Shown piece by piece: positions 7,605 to 16,579 of a stretch of 64,000 nucleotides of DNA. The first letter of the stretch is position 1. Every line of letters starts with the position of its first letter. A model generated the notes under the pieces. The model was not told the origin of the DNA. It did no database searches and worked only from the letters and a program-made list of their open reading frames with translations. This stretch comes from Domibacillus epiphyticus. Lineage in GTDB: Bacteria; Bacillota; Bacilli; Bacillales; Domibacillaceae. Both the position numbers and the translations under genes were made by a program. The stretch is from assembly GCF_001975785.1 (NCBI RefSeq), contig NZ_MSFI01000019.1:1-64000 (forward strand), written 5' to 3'.

Positions 7605-8315
7605 ATGGAAGAACAATCAATTTTAATTGTGGACGATGAAAAAGCAATTGTGAAAATGGTCGAAATGGTACTTCGTAAAGAAGGATTTCAATATATTTAT
7701 ACAGCGCATACAGCGAAAGCAGCAATGGAGGTCGTGGAGAATCGCCCGATTGATTTAATTATTTTGGATGTTATGCTGCCGGACGGAAACGGTTTCGATT
7801 TATGTCCAAAAATCCGTGCGGTGTCAGAAGCATACATTTTATTTGTTACTGCAAAAGTGTCCGACCTTGATGTGTTGACAGGATTCGCGACCGGCGGAGA
7901 TGATTACGTGACAAAGCCGTTTAATCCGCTCGAAATTGCGGCCCGTATTAAAGCGTACTTTCGCCGTCATGCTTCAGGTGGGACAAATGAGACAGTAAAA
8001 AAACAAACAAGATATGATTTTGGCCGGTTTGTTGTCGATGAAGAGCAGGGGCAGCTGTTTGTAGCAGGACAGCCTGTTCCGTGTCCGACACAAGTGTACT
8101 TGCTGCTGCTTTATTTATGCAAGCATCCAAATAAAGTTTTTTCAAAGCAGGAATTGCTCGAAGCGGTGTGGGGGTTTACAGATTACGTAGATGACAACAC
8201 CGTATCTGTCCATATTCGCCGCATCAGGGAGCGGATTGAAGAAGACCCGGGACAGCCGGCTTTTTTGCAGACTGTACGGGGCCTTGGGTATAAATTAGTT
8301 GAGGTAAAAAGATGA
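7605..8315 (+). CDS. OmpR/PhoB-type response regulator
   Basis: This 236-residue protein has a receiver domain (1-120) with the acidic pair Asp10/Asp11, phosphoacceptor Asp55 and Lys104. A winged-helix DNA-binding domain follows (about 135-236) with the usual VSVHIRRIRERIE recognition region and the GLGYKL end. It is co-transcribed with the following sensor kinase, whose start overlaps its stop by four bases. It most likely controls neighbouring transport genes, but no direct evidence for the target is visible. Confidence 0.93.
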   Translation: MEEQSILIVDDEKAIVKMVEMVLRKEGFQYIYTAHTAKAAMEVVENRPIDLIILDVMLPDGNGFDLCPKIRAVSEAYILFVTAKVSDLDVLTGFATGGDDYVTKPFNPLEIAARIKAYFRRHASGGTNETVKKQTRYDFGRFVVDEEQGQLFVAGQPVPCPTQVYLLLLYLCKHPNKVFSKQELLEAVWGFTDYVDDNTVSVHIRRIRERIEEDPGQPAFLQTVRGLGYKLVEVKR

Positions 8316-10045
8316 ACCCGCTTAGAAGAAGACTTATTTTCCATTTTTCAATTCAGTTTATTTTAATGGCTGCAGCCATGATTCTCGTTTTAGGTGCTTT
8401 ATTGTTTTTCCTTCTCCAGCGTATAGCGAATGAAGAGACGAAACTGAACCCGCCGGTAGGTGTACTCCAAATGATCTCACTTGAAACGGCGATAGAAGAA
8501 GGCGAGGCAAAGCTTGGGCAAAAATGGAATGACGTGCTGGAGAAACGGGGTTTTTGGGTGCAAATTATTGATGAATCCGGAGACGTCATGAAATCAGTTA
8601 ATACACCGGAATCATTGCCGAATCAGTATTCAGTTCGTGAGCTTTTACATATAGAAAAGGAACGGAAATATGGGAAATTCACGGTCTTATCTGAAATGGA
8701 GACCATGTATGATGATCCTTACCTATATTTGCTTGGTTATGAGGACAAGGAAGCGGCCATGCTTGAAGCCCTTTTTCGACAGTACAGCAAGAATGGTTTG
8801 ATGGAAATGAAATCAGAAGTTGAGGAGAAACTGAAATCAATCGATGGATCTCTTCTTATTATTGACCGGCAAGGGGAGATTATTCTGTCTGCTGGGGCTT
8901 CTGTAAATAGAAAAAGGTATAAACCGCTCGAATTGGCGAAAAAAACAATACAACCGGGGACTTTTTCTACCGCAACATCTATTTATCAAGATCCAGATTC
9001 GGATTATACATGGATCCTCGAAACACCGAAAGAAAAAGAGAAAGATCAGCGAATGTCATTACTTGAAGAAGTAATCCTTGGTTTCGGGTTAATTGGTGTA
9101 GTTGTGCTTGTGCTGACGCTTGCCATTGCGTTTTGGAACGGATATCGCTATGGATACCCGTTGTTTATTTTTACCGGGTGGCTTGATCGGATGGAACATG
9201 GACGCTATCAGGATATGATGACGGATAAAGAGCGGAAAAAGATCTTTACAAAAAAAGGGAAAGTGAAAATGCGTTATAAACTATATAAAGAAGTAATCGA
9301 CGCGTTTTATTCAATGGTGGAAAAAATGAATGCGTCAGTGAAAGAGCGCGCTCAGCTGGAACAGACACGGGAAGAATGGATGACGGGCATTTCGCATGAC
9401 TTGAGAACACCTCTTTCGACAATTCAAGGATACGGACATATGCTTGAAAGCGGGCATTACAGCTGGACCTCGGAGGAGCTTGAGGAAGTGGGGGCGGTCA
9501 TTCGGGAAAAAGGAGACTACATGCTGCATTTAATTGAAGATTTTTCTCTTTCATTCCGATTAAAAAATAATGAACTCGTTCTGACGAAAGACGTGGTCAA
9601 TCCGGATGAATTACTGGAAGGAATCGTATCAAAATTTGAACAAGACAGAACTCTAAACCAGTATTGTTTTCATTTTGACCAATCCAATGAGCAATTGCTT
9701 ATTGAAGCGGATATTAAATGGTTTGAGCGGATGATCGATAATTTAGTCTTTAACGCGGTTAAGCACAACCCATCCGGCACGAAAATTACGGTGCGTGTCC
9801 GGCGGTCCATTTCCCATGTTCATGTGATGATTGAAGATAATGGTGTCGGCATGAATGAAGAAACTGTTAACCAATTATTTGACCGTTACTACCGTGGTAC
9901 GAATACAGAGGAACGGACAGAAGGAGCAGGACTCGGGATGAGCACCGCCAAAAATATCGCGGAGCTGCACGACGGCACCGTATGCGTTCAATCCGCGCTT
10001 GGTGAAGGCACGATTGTGACCGTAACGCTTCCAATCTGTGAATAA
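8312..10045 (+). CDS. Membrane sensor histidine kinase
   Basis: The 577-residue kinase has a membrane segment at about 12-37, an extracytoplasmic sensor region of roughly 215 residues and a second membrane segment at about 255-275. A HAMP-like linker comes next, then a HisKA domain with His362 in SHDLRTPLS. The ATPase domain carries the N box (NLVFNAVKHN), DNGVGM and GAGLGM. It is the cognate partner of the overlapping response regulator. The gene ends 15 bases before a decayed IS3-type sequence, and no terminator of its own is visible. The signal it senses is unknown. Confidence 0.92.
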   Translation: MNPLRRRLIFHFSIQFILMAAAMILVLGALLFFLLQRIANEETKLNPPVGVLQMISLETAIEEGEAKLGQKWNDVLEKRGFWVQIIDESGDVMKSVNTPESLPNQYSVRELLHIEKERKYGKFTVLSEMETMYDDPYLYLLGYEDKEAAMLEALFRQYSKNGLMEMKSEVEEKLKSIDGSLLIIDRQGEIILSAGASVNRKRYKPLELAKKTIQPGTFSTATSIYQDPDSDYTWILETPKEKEKDQRMSLLEEVILGFGLIGVVVLVLTLAIAFWNGYRYGYPLFIFTGWLDRMEHGRYQDMMTDKERKKIFTKKGKVKMRYKLYKEVIDAFYSMVEKMNASVKERAQLEQTREEWMTGISHDLRTPLSTIQGYGHMLESGHYSWTSEELEEVGAVIREKGDYMLHLIEDFSLSFRLKNNELVLTKDVVNPDELLEGIVSKFEQDRTLNQYCFHFDQSNEQLLIEADIKWFERMIDNLVFNAVKHNPSGTKITVRVRRSISHVHVMIEDNGVGMNEETVNQLFDRYYRGTNTEERTEGAGLGMSTAKNIAELHDGTVCVQSALGEGTIVTVTLPICE

Positions 10046-10057
10046 AGAAAAAGGCTG

Positions 10058-10310
10058 CCTCGTTTCAATTGAACCCAAAAAAGAGTTAGACACTTTTACT
10101 CAGTTAGGCAGTACTCAGACTCAGGGTATGAGAGCGGTATTCAACCGGGGTCATGCCCTTTAGTTTTGCCTTAATTCGTATAAGAGAATGGAAACTTTCT
10201 TTTTTCCGGTTGATACTTTAACAAGGCTTGTATTTTTTCTTCATTTTTAAATTTGGCATAGAAAAACAGCACCTCCAGTTGTCTAACCACTAGAGGTGCT
10301 GTTCAGTTTG
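10058..10310 (-). mobile_element. Decayed IS3-family insertion sequence remnant
   Basis: On the minus strand, bases near 10175-10103 encode RIKAKLKGMTPVEYRSHT, the hallmark C-terminus of IS3-family OrfB transposase (normally RIKAKLKGMSPVQYR), followed by a stop. Upstream of it the reading frame is broken by a stop and a frame change, so only about 50 residues of transposase can be traced. The sequence after the stop (AAAAGTGTCTAAC, TTGGGTTCAATTGAAAC) and the opposite edge (TTGTCTAACC, GAGGTGCTGTTCA) look like element ends. The element is dead. It fills the gap between the kinase and yknZ. Confidence 0.75.
10261..10302 (-). terminator. IS-derived hairpin acting as terminator of yknWXYZ
   Basis: ACAGCACCTC (10266-10275) and GAGGTGCTGT (10293-10302) form a ten-bp stem with a 17-base loop, followed on the minus strand by five T. 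It lies 34 bases after the yknZ stop codon, inside the IS remnant, and is the only terminator-like structure there. Confidence 0.65.
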
Positions 10311-10335
10311 GACAGCCATTCATTTATTCTTTCGT

Positions 10336-11529
10336 TTATTCGTGGCGCAGCGACTGTATCGGATCAAGGCGCGCAGCTTTATTTGCTGGCAGCATGCCGA
10401 AAATGATGCCAATCACCATTGAAAACAAGAGCGCGCCAAGCACGACTTGCCATGAAATGAGAGACGGCCATCCGGCGAAAAAAGAGACAGCCGATGCGCC
10501 GGCTGCGCCGAGTAAAATACCAAGAATGCCGCCTATCGAGGTGAGCGTGAGTGCTTCGATTAAAAACTGAGTTAAAATTTGCTTTTTTGTAGCACCGAGT
10601 GCTTTTCGAATGCCGATTTCACGTGTCCGTTCGGTTACGGAGACGAGCATAATATTCATCACCCCGATGCCGCCGACTAACAGCGAAATGCCTGCGACGG
10701 AGCCGATAATAGTCGTCATAATGGTGGTGACTTGCCCGACACCTTCTGCAATTTCTTCCATGTTCATCACTTGATAGGAATCTTCCGTATCATGGAGCGA
10801 GTTTAACAGTTCGGTCGCTGCATTTCCGACATCCTGCAAACTGTCTGCATCGGATGCCTGTACACTAACAGATGTATAGTCAATCGACCCGAAGCCCGCC
10901 CGGTACGTATTAGACGGGATGTACACGTCCATTGTACCGAATGCGAAAAGCCCTGTTGGTTTGGCCGCGACACCGACAATTTCGATAGGCTGGCCGTTTA
11001 CCCATATAATTTCACCAAGTGCCTGCTCATCTGCAAACAATTCTTTATTCAGTTCATCACTGATAATGCCGACCCGGCTGCCGGAAAGAAAATCCGTCTC
11101 ATTGAAAATGCGTCCTTTATCGACGGCTAAACGGTTTACGTCTAAATACGCTTCATTTATGCCATACACCGTCGTTTCACGCTCTTCTTCCTTAAATCGG
11201 GTCGTCATCATCGTCATTGTGGAGGCAACAACATTTTTTACATCCGGCAGTTTTTGCAGTTCAGCAATGTCCTGTTCAGTAAAAAATGCCTGTTCATAGA
11301 TATTTGGATTCGACTTCAATTCTTCTTCAGACGGCTCATAATATACGTCGATTGTATTCCCTGGACCTGTAAGCTGGGACTTCAGCATTTGCTCGCCGCC
11401 CTGGCCGATAGCCACAACTGTAATTACCGCTGCGACGCCGATAATAATACCGAGCATCGTTAAAATGGACCGCAATTTATGGGCCATGACAGATGAGAGT
11501 GCCATACGAATATTTTCCTGCAGACTCAT
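10336..11529 (-). CDS. yknZ: ABC exporter permease YknZ (MacB/FtsX type)
   Basis: The 397-residue permease has an N-terminal membrane helix (about 17-39), a large extracytoplasmic MacB-type domain (about 45-270) and three C-terminal helices of the FtsX domain (near 275-300, 320-345 and 360-385). GVMNIMLVSVTERTREIGIRKALGA sits between two of these helices and is typical. It is the last gene of the yknWXYZ operon and overlaps yknY by four bases. In B. subtilis this complex protects against the SDP toxin; the same role here is inferred from the complete gene set. Confidence 0.9.
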   Translation of the reverse strand: MSLQENIRMALSSVMAHKLRSILTMLGIIIGVAAVITVVAIGQGGEQMLKSQLTGPGNTIDVYYEPSEEELKSNPNIYEQAFFTEQDIAELQKLPDVKNVVASTMTMMTTRFKEEERETTVYGINEAYLDVNRLAVDKGRIFNETDFLSGSRVGIISDELNKELFADEQALGEIIWVNGQPIEIVGVAAKPTGLFAFGTMDVYIPSNTYRAGFGSIDYTSVSVQASDADSLQDVGNAATELLNSLHDTEDSYQVMNMEEIAEGVGQVTTIMTTIIGSVAGISLLVGGIGVMNIMLVSVTERTREIGIRKALGATKKQILTQFLIEALTLTSIGGILGILLGAAGASAVSFFAGWPSLISWQVVLGALLFSMVIGIIFGMLPANKAARLDPIQSLRHE

Positions 11530-12206
11530 TGTTTATTCACCTCATCCGGTACAATCAATCCGTCCCTTACGGTCACGGTTCTAGCTGCATATTCCGCGAT
11601 CTCCGCTTCATGCGTAATGACGATAATTGTCGCGCCGTCTGCGTGAAGTTTCGTTAATTCTTCCATAATTGATATGCTTGTTTTCGTATCAAGTGCGCCA
11701 GTCGGCTCATCCGCTAAAATAAGTCCGGGATTGTTGACGATTGAGCGCGCGATCGCAACCCGCTGCTTTTGACCGCCGGATAGCTCATTCGGCAAATGAT
11801 GCATCCGGTCGCGCAGCCCGACTTTATCAAGAGCGGAGGCCGCACGCTCTTTTCGTTCTTTTTTGGATACACCAGCATACACCATTGGCAGCTCCACATT
11901 TTCAAGTGCATTTAACCGGGATAGCAACTGAAATTGCTGAAACACAAAACCGATTTCTGCATTCCGTACATGGGCAAGTGCATCATCTGTATACGTTGAT
12001 ATTTCCTGTTCATTCAGGAAATAGGAACCGGATGATGGTTTATCAAGACAGCCAATAATATTCATCAGCGTCGATTTTCCTGAACCGGACGGTCCCATAA
12101 TTGCTACAAATTCACCTTTATTGATTGTTAAATTAATATTTTTTAAAATGGGGACCGTTTCTTTTCCGAGTGTATAACTTTTTTCGATGTTTACAAGATC
12201 AATCAT
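11526..12206 (-). CDS. yknY: ABC exporter ATP-binding protein YknY (LolD/MacB type)
   Basis: This 226-residue ATPase has Walker A GPSGSGKST at 38-46, the Q-loop Gln90, signature LSGGQ at 142-146 and Walker B ending in DEPTGALD at 167-174. It powers the YknXYZ exporter with YknZ as membrane subunit. Start and stop overlap both neighbours by four bases, so the four genes are translationally coupled. Confidence 0.93.
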   Translation of the reverse strand: MIDLVNIEKSYTLGKETVPILKNINLTINKGEFVAIMGPSGSGKSTLMNIIGCLDKPSSGSYFLNEQEISTYTDDALAHVRNAEIGFVFQQFQLLSRLNALENVELPMVYAGVSKKERKERAASALDKVGLRDRMHHLPNELSGGQKQRVAIARSIVNNPGLILADEPTGALDTKTSISIMEELTKLHADGATIIVITHEAEIAEYAARTVTVRDGLIVPDEVNKQ

Positions 12207-13324
12207 TTTACCTTCACATCCATCCCATCGATGAGATCTTCAGGCGGATTGATAATGACTTTGTCTTTCCCTTTAATCCCGCTTGTTATTTCAATGAGCT
12301 TATTCGTTTTTTGACCCGTTTTCACGGTCTTTTTAACAGCTTTCCCGTTTTCGGCAACAAATACATATTCCTCTTTTTCATCTTGACGAACTGCTTCCGC
12401 CGGAACTGCATATGCTGTTTTTTTGCTTGTCTCGATCTCCATTAACAATTTAAATCCTGGTTTTATATCAGAGATGCTGCTGTCTGCAATCGTGATTTCA
12501 ACAGGGTATTGATTTGCTGTATCTCCGGCTGGATCCGCTTGCTTCTGCGGCAGCAGGTCCACTTTTGTTACTCTGCCTGTCCATTCTTTATCTGGTATAA
12601 CATCAGATGTAATCGTGACAGGCTGTCCCTTTTTCACATTAAGCGCATCGTATTCCGATAGAACACCTTCACCAGTGAAGGACGTTGTATTGCCGATATG
12701 AACAAGCGGCTCCTGTATATCTGCTGTGTTCACATCTGCTTCTTTATTTACGTTTAATACCGTTCCATTTATTTCGCTTTCTACCGATAAGCCGGCTTTC
12801 TTTTTCCGGACGGTCTCCCGCTCAAGATCACTTCGTTTTCGTTCAATTTTCGCGGTGTCCAATTCAAGATTCAGCTGGTTCCGTTCCGCTGCTACCTGTT
12901 CTTTTGCTGCTTGTTTGCCGATCTCTTTTTCCAATTCATCCTGTTTGTCGCTTAGCTGGTTCAGCTGCTTGTTAATCGATTCAATTTGTAAGTTGCTTGA
13001 TTGTCTCGTAAGGTCGCTTTGCTGTTCTTCGAGAGAGAGAGTTTCATTTTTATAGGTGACAAGGGGCGTCCCGATCTTTACTGTATCGCCTTCTTTCACG
13101 TGTATCGTATCGACATCGCCTTTTTCCATATCGTAGTAAATGGACTGTTCATTGGCGAGTGCTAGTGTGCCGGGAATCATAACTGTTGTTCGTAACTCCT
13201 GTTCTTTTAATGTTGTTACGCTGACAACAGCTTCATTCTGGCCTTTAGCGCGGTAAATACTGGTCCCAATCAGCAGTACTGCAACAAGAATGGCAACGGG
13301 GATGATGATTTTCTTTTTCCTCAC
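12203..13324 (-). CDS. yknX: Membrane-fusion (HlyD-like) subunit YknX
   Basis: The 373-residue protein has one N-terminal membrane helix (about 7-23) and then a lipoyl/barrel-sandwich region. A long charged coiled-coil hairpin (about 95-170, rich in Q, E, K, R) follows, then beta-barrel domains to the end. This is the adaptor of a MacAB-like exporter adapted to Gram-positive cells, where it probably reaches into the wall space. It overlaps yknW upstream and yknY downstream by four bases each. Confidence 0.9.
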   Translation of the reverse strand: MRKKKIIIPVAILVAVLLIGTSIYRAKGQNEAVVSVTTLKEQELRTTVMIPGTLALANEQSIYYDMEKGDVDTIHVKEGDTVKIGTPLVTYKNETLSLEEQQSDLTRQSSNLQIESINKQLNQLSDKQDELEKEIGKQAAKEQVAAERNQLNLELDTAKIERKRSDLERETVRKKKAGLSVESEINGTVLNVNKEADVNTADIQEPLVHIGNTTSFTGEGVLSEYDALNVKKGQPVTITSDVIPDKEWTGRVTKVDLLPQKQADPAGDTANQYPVEITIADSSISDIKPGFKLLMEIETSKKTAYAVPAEAVRQDEKEEYVFVAENGKAVKKTVKTGQKTNKLIEITSGIKGKDKVIINPPEDLIDGMDVKVK

Positions 13325-13968
13325 GATACCGTCCCGCCTAAATAACCAAATATAAGCATTAAAATAAAGAAAATAATGGTGATAATCGTTGCTGAACGTT
13401 TTGATAAAGAACCGACAATATGTAAACCGTAACCGGTTAAAACAGTCGCCCAGATAGTGAAAATTTCGATTGTATTCAGCAGACCGCCAACTTTTCCTTC
13501 CACACCGATCAAACCATTGATGCTTGTGACATTTGGGTCTGTACCGGCCAGCAAAGCGATGCCGTTGTTAAGGATTTGCCCAATGAATGTAATAAACATA
13601 ATGAAAATTGTAAAACTGATCATATGTTTATATGTCGTTTGCCCGCCGGCAATTTTCACGACAACGTATGTTATGCCAGCAGCTATTAAAAGAATAATGG
13701 GAAATGAAATGAGGCCGACCACACTGTTTGTTAGTAATGTTGTAGTTCGAGCTTCTTCATAGCTCATGCCAAAATCGTTGACCATCATATTTAATGTTTG
13801 CGGAAGAAGGGACATTAATACGAATGCGGACACAGATAAAATAAGTGTGATAAAAAGTGGACCCCAAATGACAGGGCGGGATTTCATTCGTTCAAACTGC
13901 ACCCCTGGATTCGCTATAAGACCGAAAATAGAAGGCTTTGGAACGCTGTTTTGTTCTGTTGTAGTCAT
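13321..13968 (-). CDS. yknW: Yip1-domain membrane protein YknW
   Basis: The 215-residue protein has about five membrane helices of the Yip1 type and is the first gene of yknWXYZ. In B. subtilis YknW helps assemble the YknXYZ exporter. The ATG at 13968 follows AAAGGAG by six to eight bases; the longer open frame to 14034 has no such site. I do not see a sigma-W type promoter upstream, while a sigma-A type promoter is present at 14127-14155. Regulation may therefore differ from B. subtilis. Confidence 0.85.
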   Translation of the reverse strand: MTTTEQNSVPKPSIFGLIANPGVQFERMKSRPVIWGPLFITLILSVSAFVLMSLLPQTLNMMVNDFGMSYEEARTTTLLTNSVVGLISFPIILLIAAGITYVVVKIAGGQTTYKHMISFTIFIMFITFIGQILNNGIALLAGTDPNVTSINGLIGVEGKVGGLLNTIEIFTIWATVLTGYGLHIVGSLSKRSATIITIIFFILMLIFGYLGGTVS

Positions 13969-14126
13969 TGTCAATCTCCTTTTTGTAAATAAATTTGTAT
14001 GTATAGTACTGAAAACAACAAATTGAATAAACAATACGTTTTCGGTAGAATCGCCGCCCTCCCTTTTTGCTATTTCTAATTAATAGTATAACAGGAACTT
14101 TTCGTAACAGATACCAGTTCATTACC

Positions 14127-14155
14127 AATATATTAACATTTCACTTTTTGTTCAA
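14127..14155 (-). promoter_or_regulatory. Sigma-A type promoter of yknWXYZ
   Basis: TTGAAC, a 17-base spacer and TATATT read on the minus strand about 160 bases upstream of yknW. A second possible -10 with an extended TG (TGTTATACT) lies nearer the gene at about 14086-14094. Confidence 0.55.
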
Positions 14156-14199
14156 GAAATGGTAAAGAAAAACAACATAAAATGAGAATTTTCACAAAG

Positions 14200-14227
14200 A
14201 AAAAGCCTCACCGGTATTTCCGGAGAG
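14200..14227 (-). terminator. Terminator of the AI-2E family permease gene
   Basis: On the minus strand CTCTCCGG pairs with CCGGTGAG (one mismatch) across AAATA, followed by GGC and five T. It starts about ten bases after the stop codon at 14238. Confidence 0.7.
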
Positions 14228-14237
14228 ACCTAAATAT

Positions 14238-15320
14238 TTAATCGACTTCTTTCGCCGCAGCGTTGCGTATTTCCGTGCGTTTTTGATACAGGTTTGACAA
14301 GATTGTTTTAATCACAGCATAGGTCGGGATCGCGAGAATGATTCCCCAAATTCCCGCAATGTTGCCGGCTGCTAAGATTACCGTAATAACTGTCAGCGGA
14401 TGAATATGGAGTGCCTTGCCCATGACGTTCGGTGAAATAAAATTACTTTCAATTTGCTGGGCGATGAGCATGATAATGGCTACGTAAAGGGCCATTTGCG
14501 GTTCTTGAAGAAGTGCAATGAGAATGGCTGGCACGACCGCGATATATGGTCCAAGAAACGGAATGACATTCGTGACCATTCCGAACAGCGCAAGTAACAA
14601 CGCATAATCAAGACGGATAATTAAATATCCGATCAAGAGCATAACTCCGACGAGGAAGCTTACTAGCAGCTGTCCTTGTATGTACGAACGGAGTGTCACG
14701 TCGAGGTCATGAAGTGTTTTTTTAACCCACGTTTTTCTTTCTCCGGAGAAGAAACCGGACACAAACGGTACAAATTTCTCATGATCTTTTAGCATATATA
14801 CGAGGAAAAATGGCACGAGAATGATTAAAAACAGCCCTTGTATGAGGCCTTGAATAAAACCAATAAGCCAAGTGCCAAAGCCCATTACAAACTCGTTCAG
14901 CCTTCCTGTTGCGTTTTCAAGGGATTCAACTGCAACCGGTGGAAGACGGTCCTTTTGATTCAGTACATAATCCAGCGCTTTTTCACTTTCTTTGACCATT
15001 TGTGGAGTGTTGTGAATGAGTGACGATACCTGACTATTAACGACAGGGCCAATAATGGCATAAATGAGCCAGAAAACGAGCCCGAGTATGATCAACACGG
15101 TCGTCAGTGATGCCCAGCGCGGCAATTTTTTTGATTCGAGCGACTTCATAAGCGGACGGGTTAAATAAAATAAAACACCGCCTAGAAGCAAAGGCAGGAA
15201 AATGGTTTTCGCGACAATGACAAGAGGATTAAATACTTCGCGGATTTCCTGGAACATAAAAATAATAAGCATTGTGAGTAATATGCCGATTCCAGTCTGG
15301 AACCAGAGTTTGTTTGTCAC
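14238..15320 (-). CDS. AI-2E/PerM family membrane transporter
   Basis: The roughly 360-residue protein has about eight membrane helices with the family-typical hydrophilic region after helix three (about 95-150). The conserved segments NVIPFLGPYIAVVPAILIAL and QQIESNFISPNVMGKALHIHP are present. Relatives in Bacillus are YueF, YubA and YtvI. Members export small molecules or exchange sodium and protons, and the substrate cannot be told. The GTG at 15320 is preferred because AAAGGGTGTG precedes it; an ATG eight codons upstream is possible but lacks a site. Confidence 0.8.
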   Translation of the reverse strand: MTNKLWFQTGIGILLTMLIIFMFQEIREVFNPLVIVAKTIFLPLLLGGVLFYLTRPLMKSLESKKLPRWASLTTVLIILGLVFWLIYAIIGPVVNSQVSSLIHNTPQMVKESEKALDYVLNQKDRLPPVAVESLENATGRLNEFVMGFGTWLIGFIQGLIQGLFLIILVPFFLVYMLKDHEKFVPFVSGFFSGERKTWVKKTLHDLDVTLRSYIQGQLLVSFLVGVMLLIGYLIIRLDYALLLALFGMVTNVIPFLGPYIAVVPAILIALLQEPQMALYVAIIMLIAQQIESNFISPNVMGKALHIHPLTVITVILAAGNIAGIWGIILAIPTYAVIKTILSNLYQKRTEIRNAAAKEVD

Positions 15321-15620
15321 AGTGACACACCCTTTCTGTTGCATAACATATCATGTTAACCCGATTATACGAAAAAAAGTTTAGAGAGTTACGCTTTATT
15401 AAAATAATTATGTGCATAAACTTCGTCATTTGGTCAACTAAGAGCCCATTGATAAATGAAACATTCAGCAGGTACAGTTGTATAAATTTTTAGCCCAACG
15501 TTTCATCTATTCCCGAAAATCTATTTAAATTATCCATTTATAAAAACCGATTTATGGTTCCGCTTACAACTCTTGGTGCTTATAGAACAACGCTTTTTTC
15601 CGTATTCCGAAGTATTTTCA

Positions 15621-15629
15621 TGTTAAAAT
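15621..15629 (+). promoter_or_regulatory. Extended -10 promoter element (weak)
   Basis: TGTTAAAAT (TG, one base, TAAAAT) lies 36 bases before the Cof-type phosphatase gene. No good -35 is seen. The 312-base stretch 15345-15656 around it holds no gene. It also has an imperfect inverted repeat, ATGAAACATT (15457-15466) with AACGTTTCAT (15496-15505), of unknown meaning. Confidence 0.35.
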
Positions 15630-15665
15630 AAGAAGGGATTAAATATAAACGAGAAGGTGAAAAGA

Positions 15666-16538
15666 ATGATTACAAGCATCGCAACGGATATGGACGGCAC
15701 GTTACTGAACGGGGAAATGGAAGTGAGCGAAGCAAATCGTAAAGCGATTAAAAAAGCGCAGGAACTAGGTGTGGAAGTGATTGTCGCCACAGGTCGTTCT
15801 TACGCTGAAGCACGTTTTGCATTAGAAGGCACCGGGATTGAGTGCCCGATTATTGCGGTAAACGGTGCGGAAGTGCGCGATGCGGCGGGAAAAGTCATTC
15901 AATTCACGGCACTTGAAGACGACCTTGCTTATGATCTTTATCGCCGTTTAAAGGATGTCGGCGTATACTTTGAAGTTTACACAAATGAGGGTACATATAC
16001 GGATAATCCGGAGAAAGCGGTTGAACTTTTAATTGACATCATTTTGTCAGCACATCCTGAGACAAACATTGACGATATTCGTGAGCGGGCTAAATTGCGG
16101 ATGGATCAAGGTCTTGTGAAGCAGGTGGACGATTATGAAGAAATTATACGGGACACGGATCAGCACATTTATAAATTTTTTGTGTTTTCAACCGATTATG
16201 ATTTATTGCAAAAAGCGGCAGACCGTCTGGATGGGATAGAGGGTGTTGCTATCAGCTCCTCTGGAAGTGAAAACCTGGAAGTGACGAATGATCAGGCGCA
16301 AAAAGGGATCGCACTTGAAGCTTTTTTGTCGTCAAAAGGCCTTTCAATGAAGGATGCCCTTGCGGTTGGAGACAACTACAATGATTTGTCGATGCTTGAG
16401 CGTGTCGGCTATTCATATGCGATGGGCAATGCCGATGAAAATATAAAAAAAGTATGCCGATTTGAAACAGCCATTAACAATGACAGCGGCGTAGCAAAAG
16501 CGATTGAAGATGCACTGGAACGAAGTGTGGTCAAATGA
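15666..16538 (+). CDS. Cof-type HAD family sugar-phosphatase
   Basis: The 290-residue cytoplasmic phosphatase belongs to the HAD IIB (Cof/YidA) group. Motif I DMDGTLL lies near residue 8, motif II is in IVATGRSYAEAR, and motif III with the metal-binding GDNYNDLSML lies near 235-245. A large cap domain sits between. The ATG at 15666 follows GAGAAGGTGA by six bases; the in-frame GTG at 15657 lies inside that ribosome site. The substrate is probably a sugar phosphate or flavin-type phosphate and is not determined by sequence. Confidence 0.88.
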   Translation: MITSIATDMDGTLLNGEMEVSEANRKAIKKAQELGVEVIVATGRSYAEARFALEGTGIECPIIAVNGAEVRDAAGKVIQFTALEDDLAYDLYRRLKDVGVYFEVYTNEGTYTDNPEKAVELLIDIILSAHPETNIDDIRERAKLRMDQGLVKQVDDYEEIIRDTDQHIYKFFVFSTDYDLLQKAADRLDGIEGVAISSSGSENLEVTNDQAQKGIALEAFLSSKGLSMKDALAVGDNYNDLSMLERVGYSYAMGNADENIKKVCRFETAINNDSGVAKAIEDALERSVVK

Positions 16539-16579
16539 TACAATTATTCTTAAAATTCGAATAAAGAAGGAGAATGACC

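Noticed and set aside
16539-16579. T-box or other amino-acid leader before ilvA
   Set aside because: The gap is only about 40 bases and has no stem-loops.
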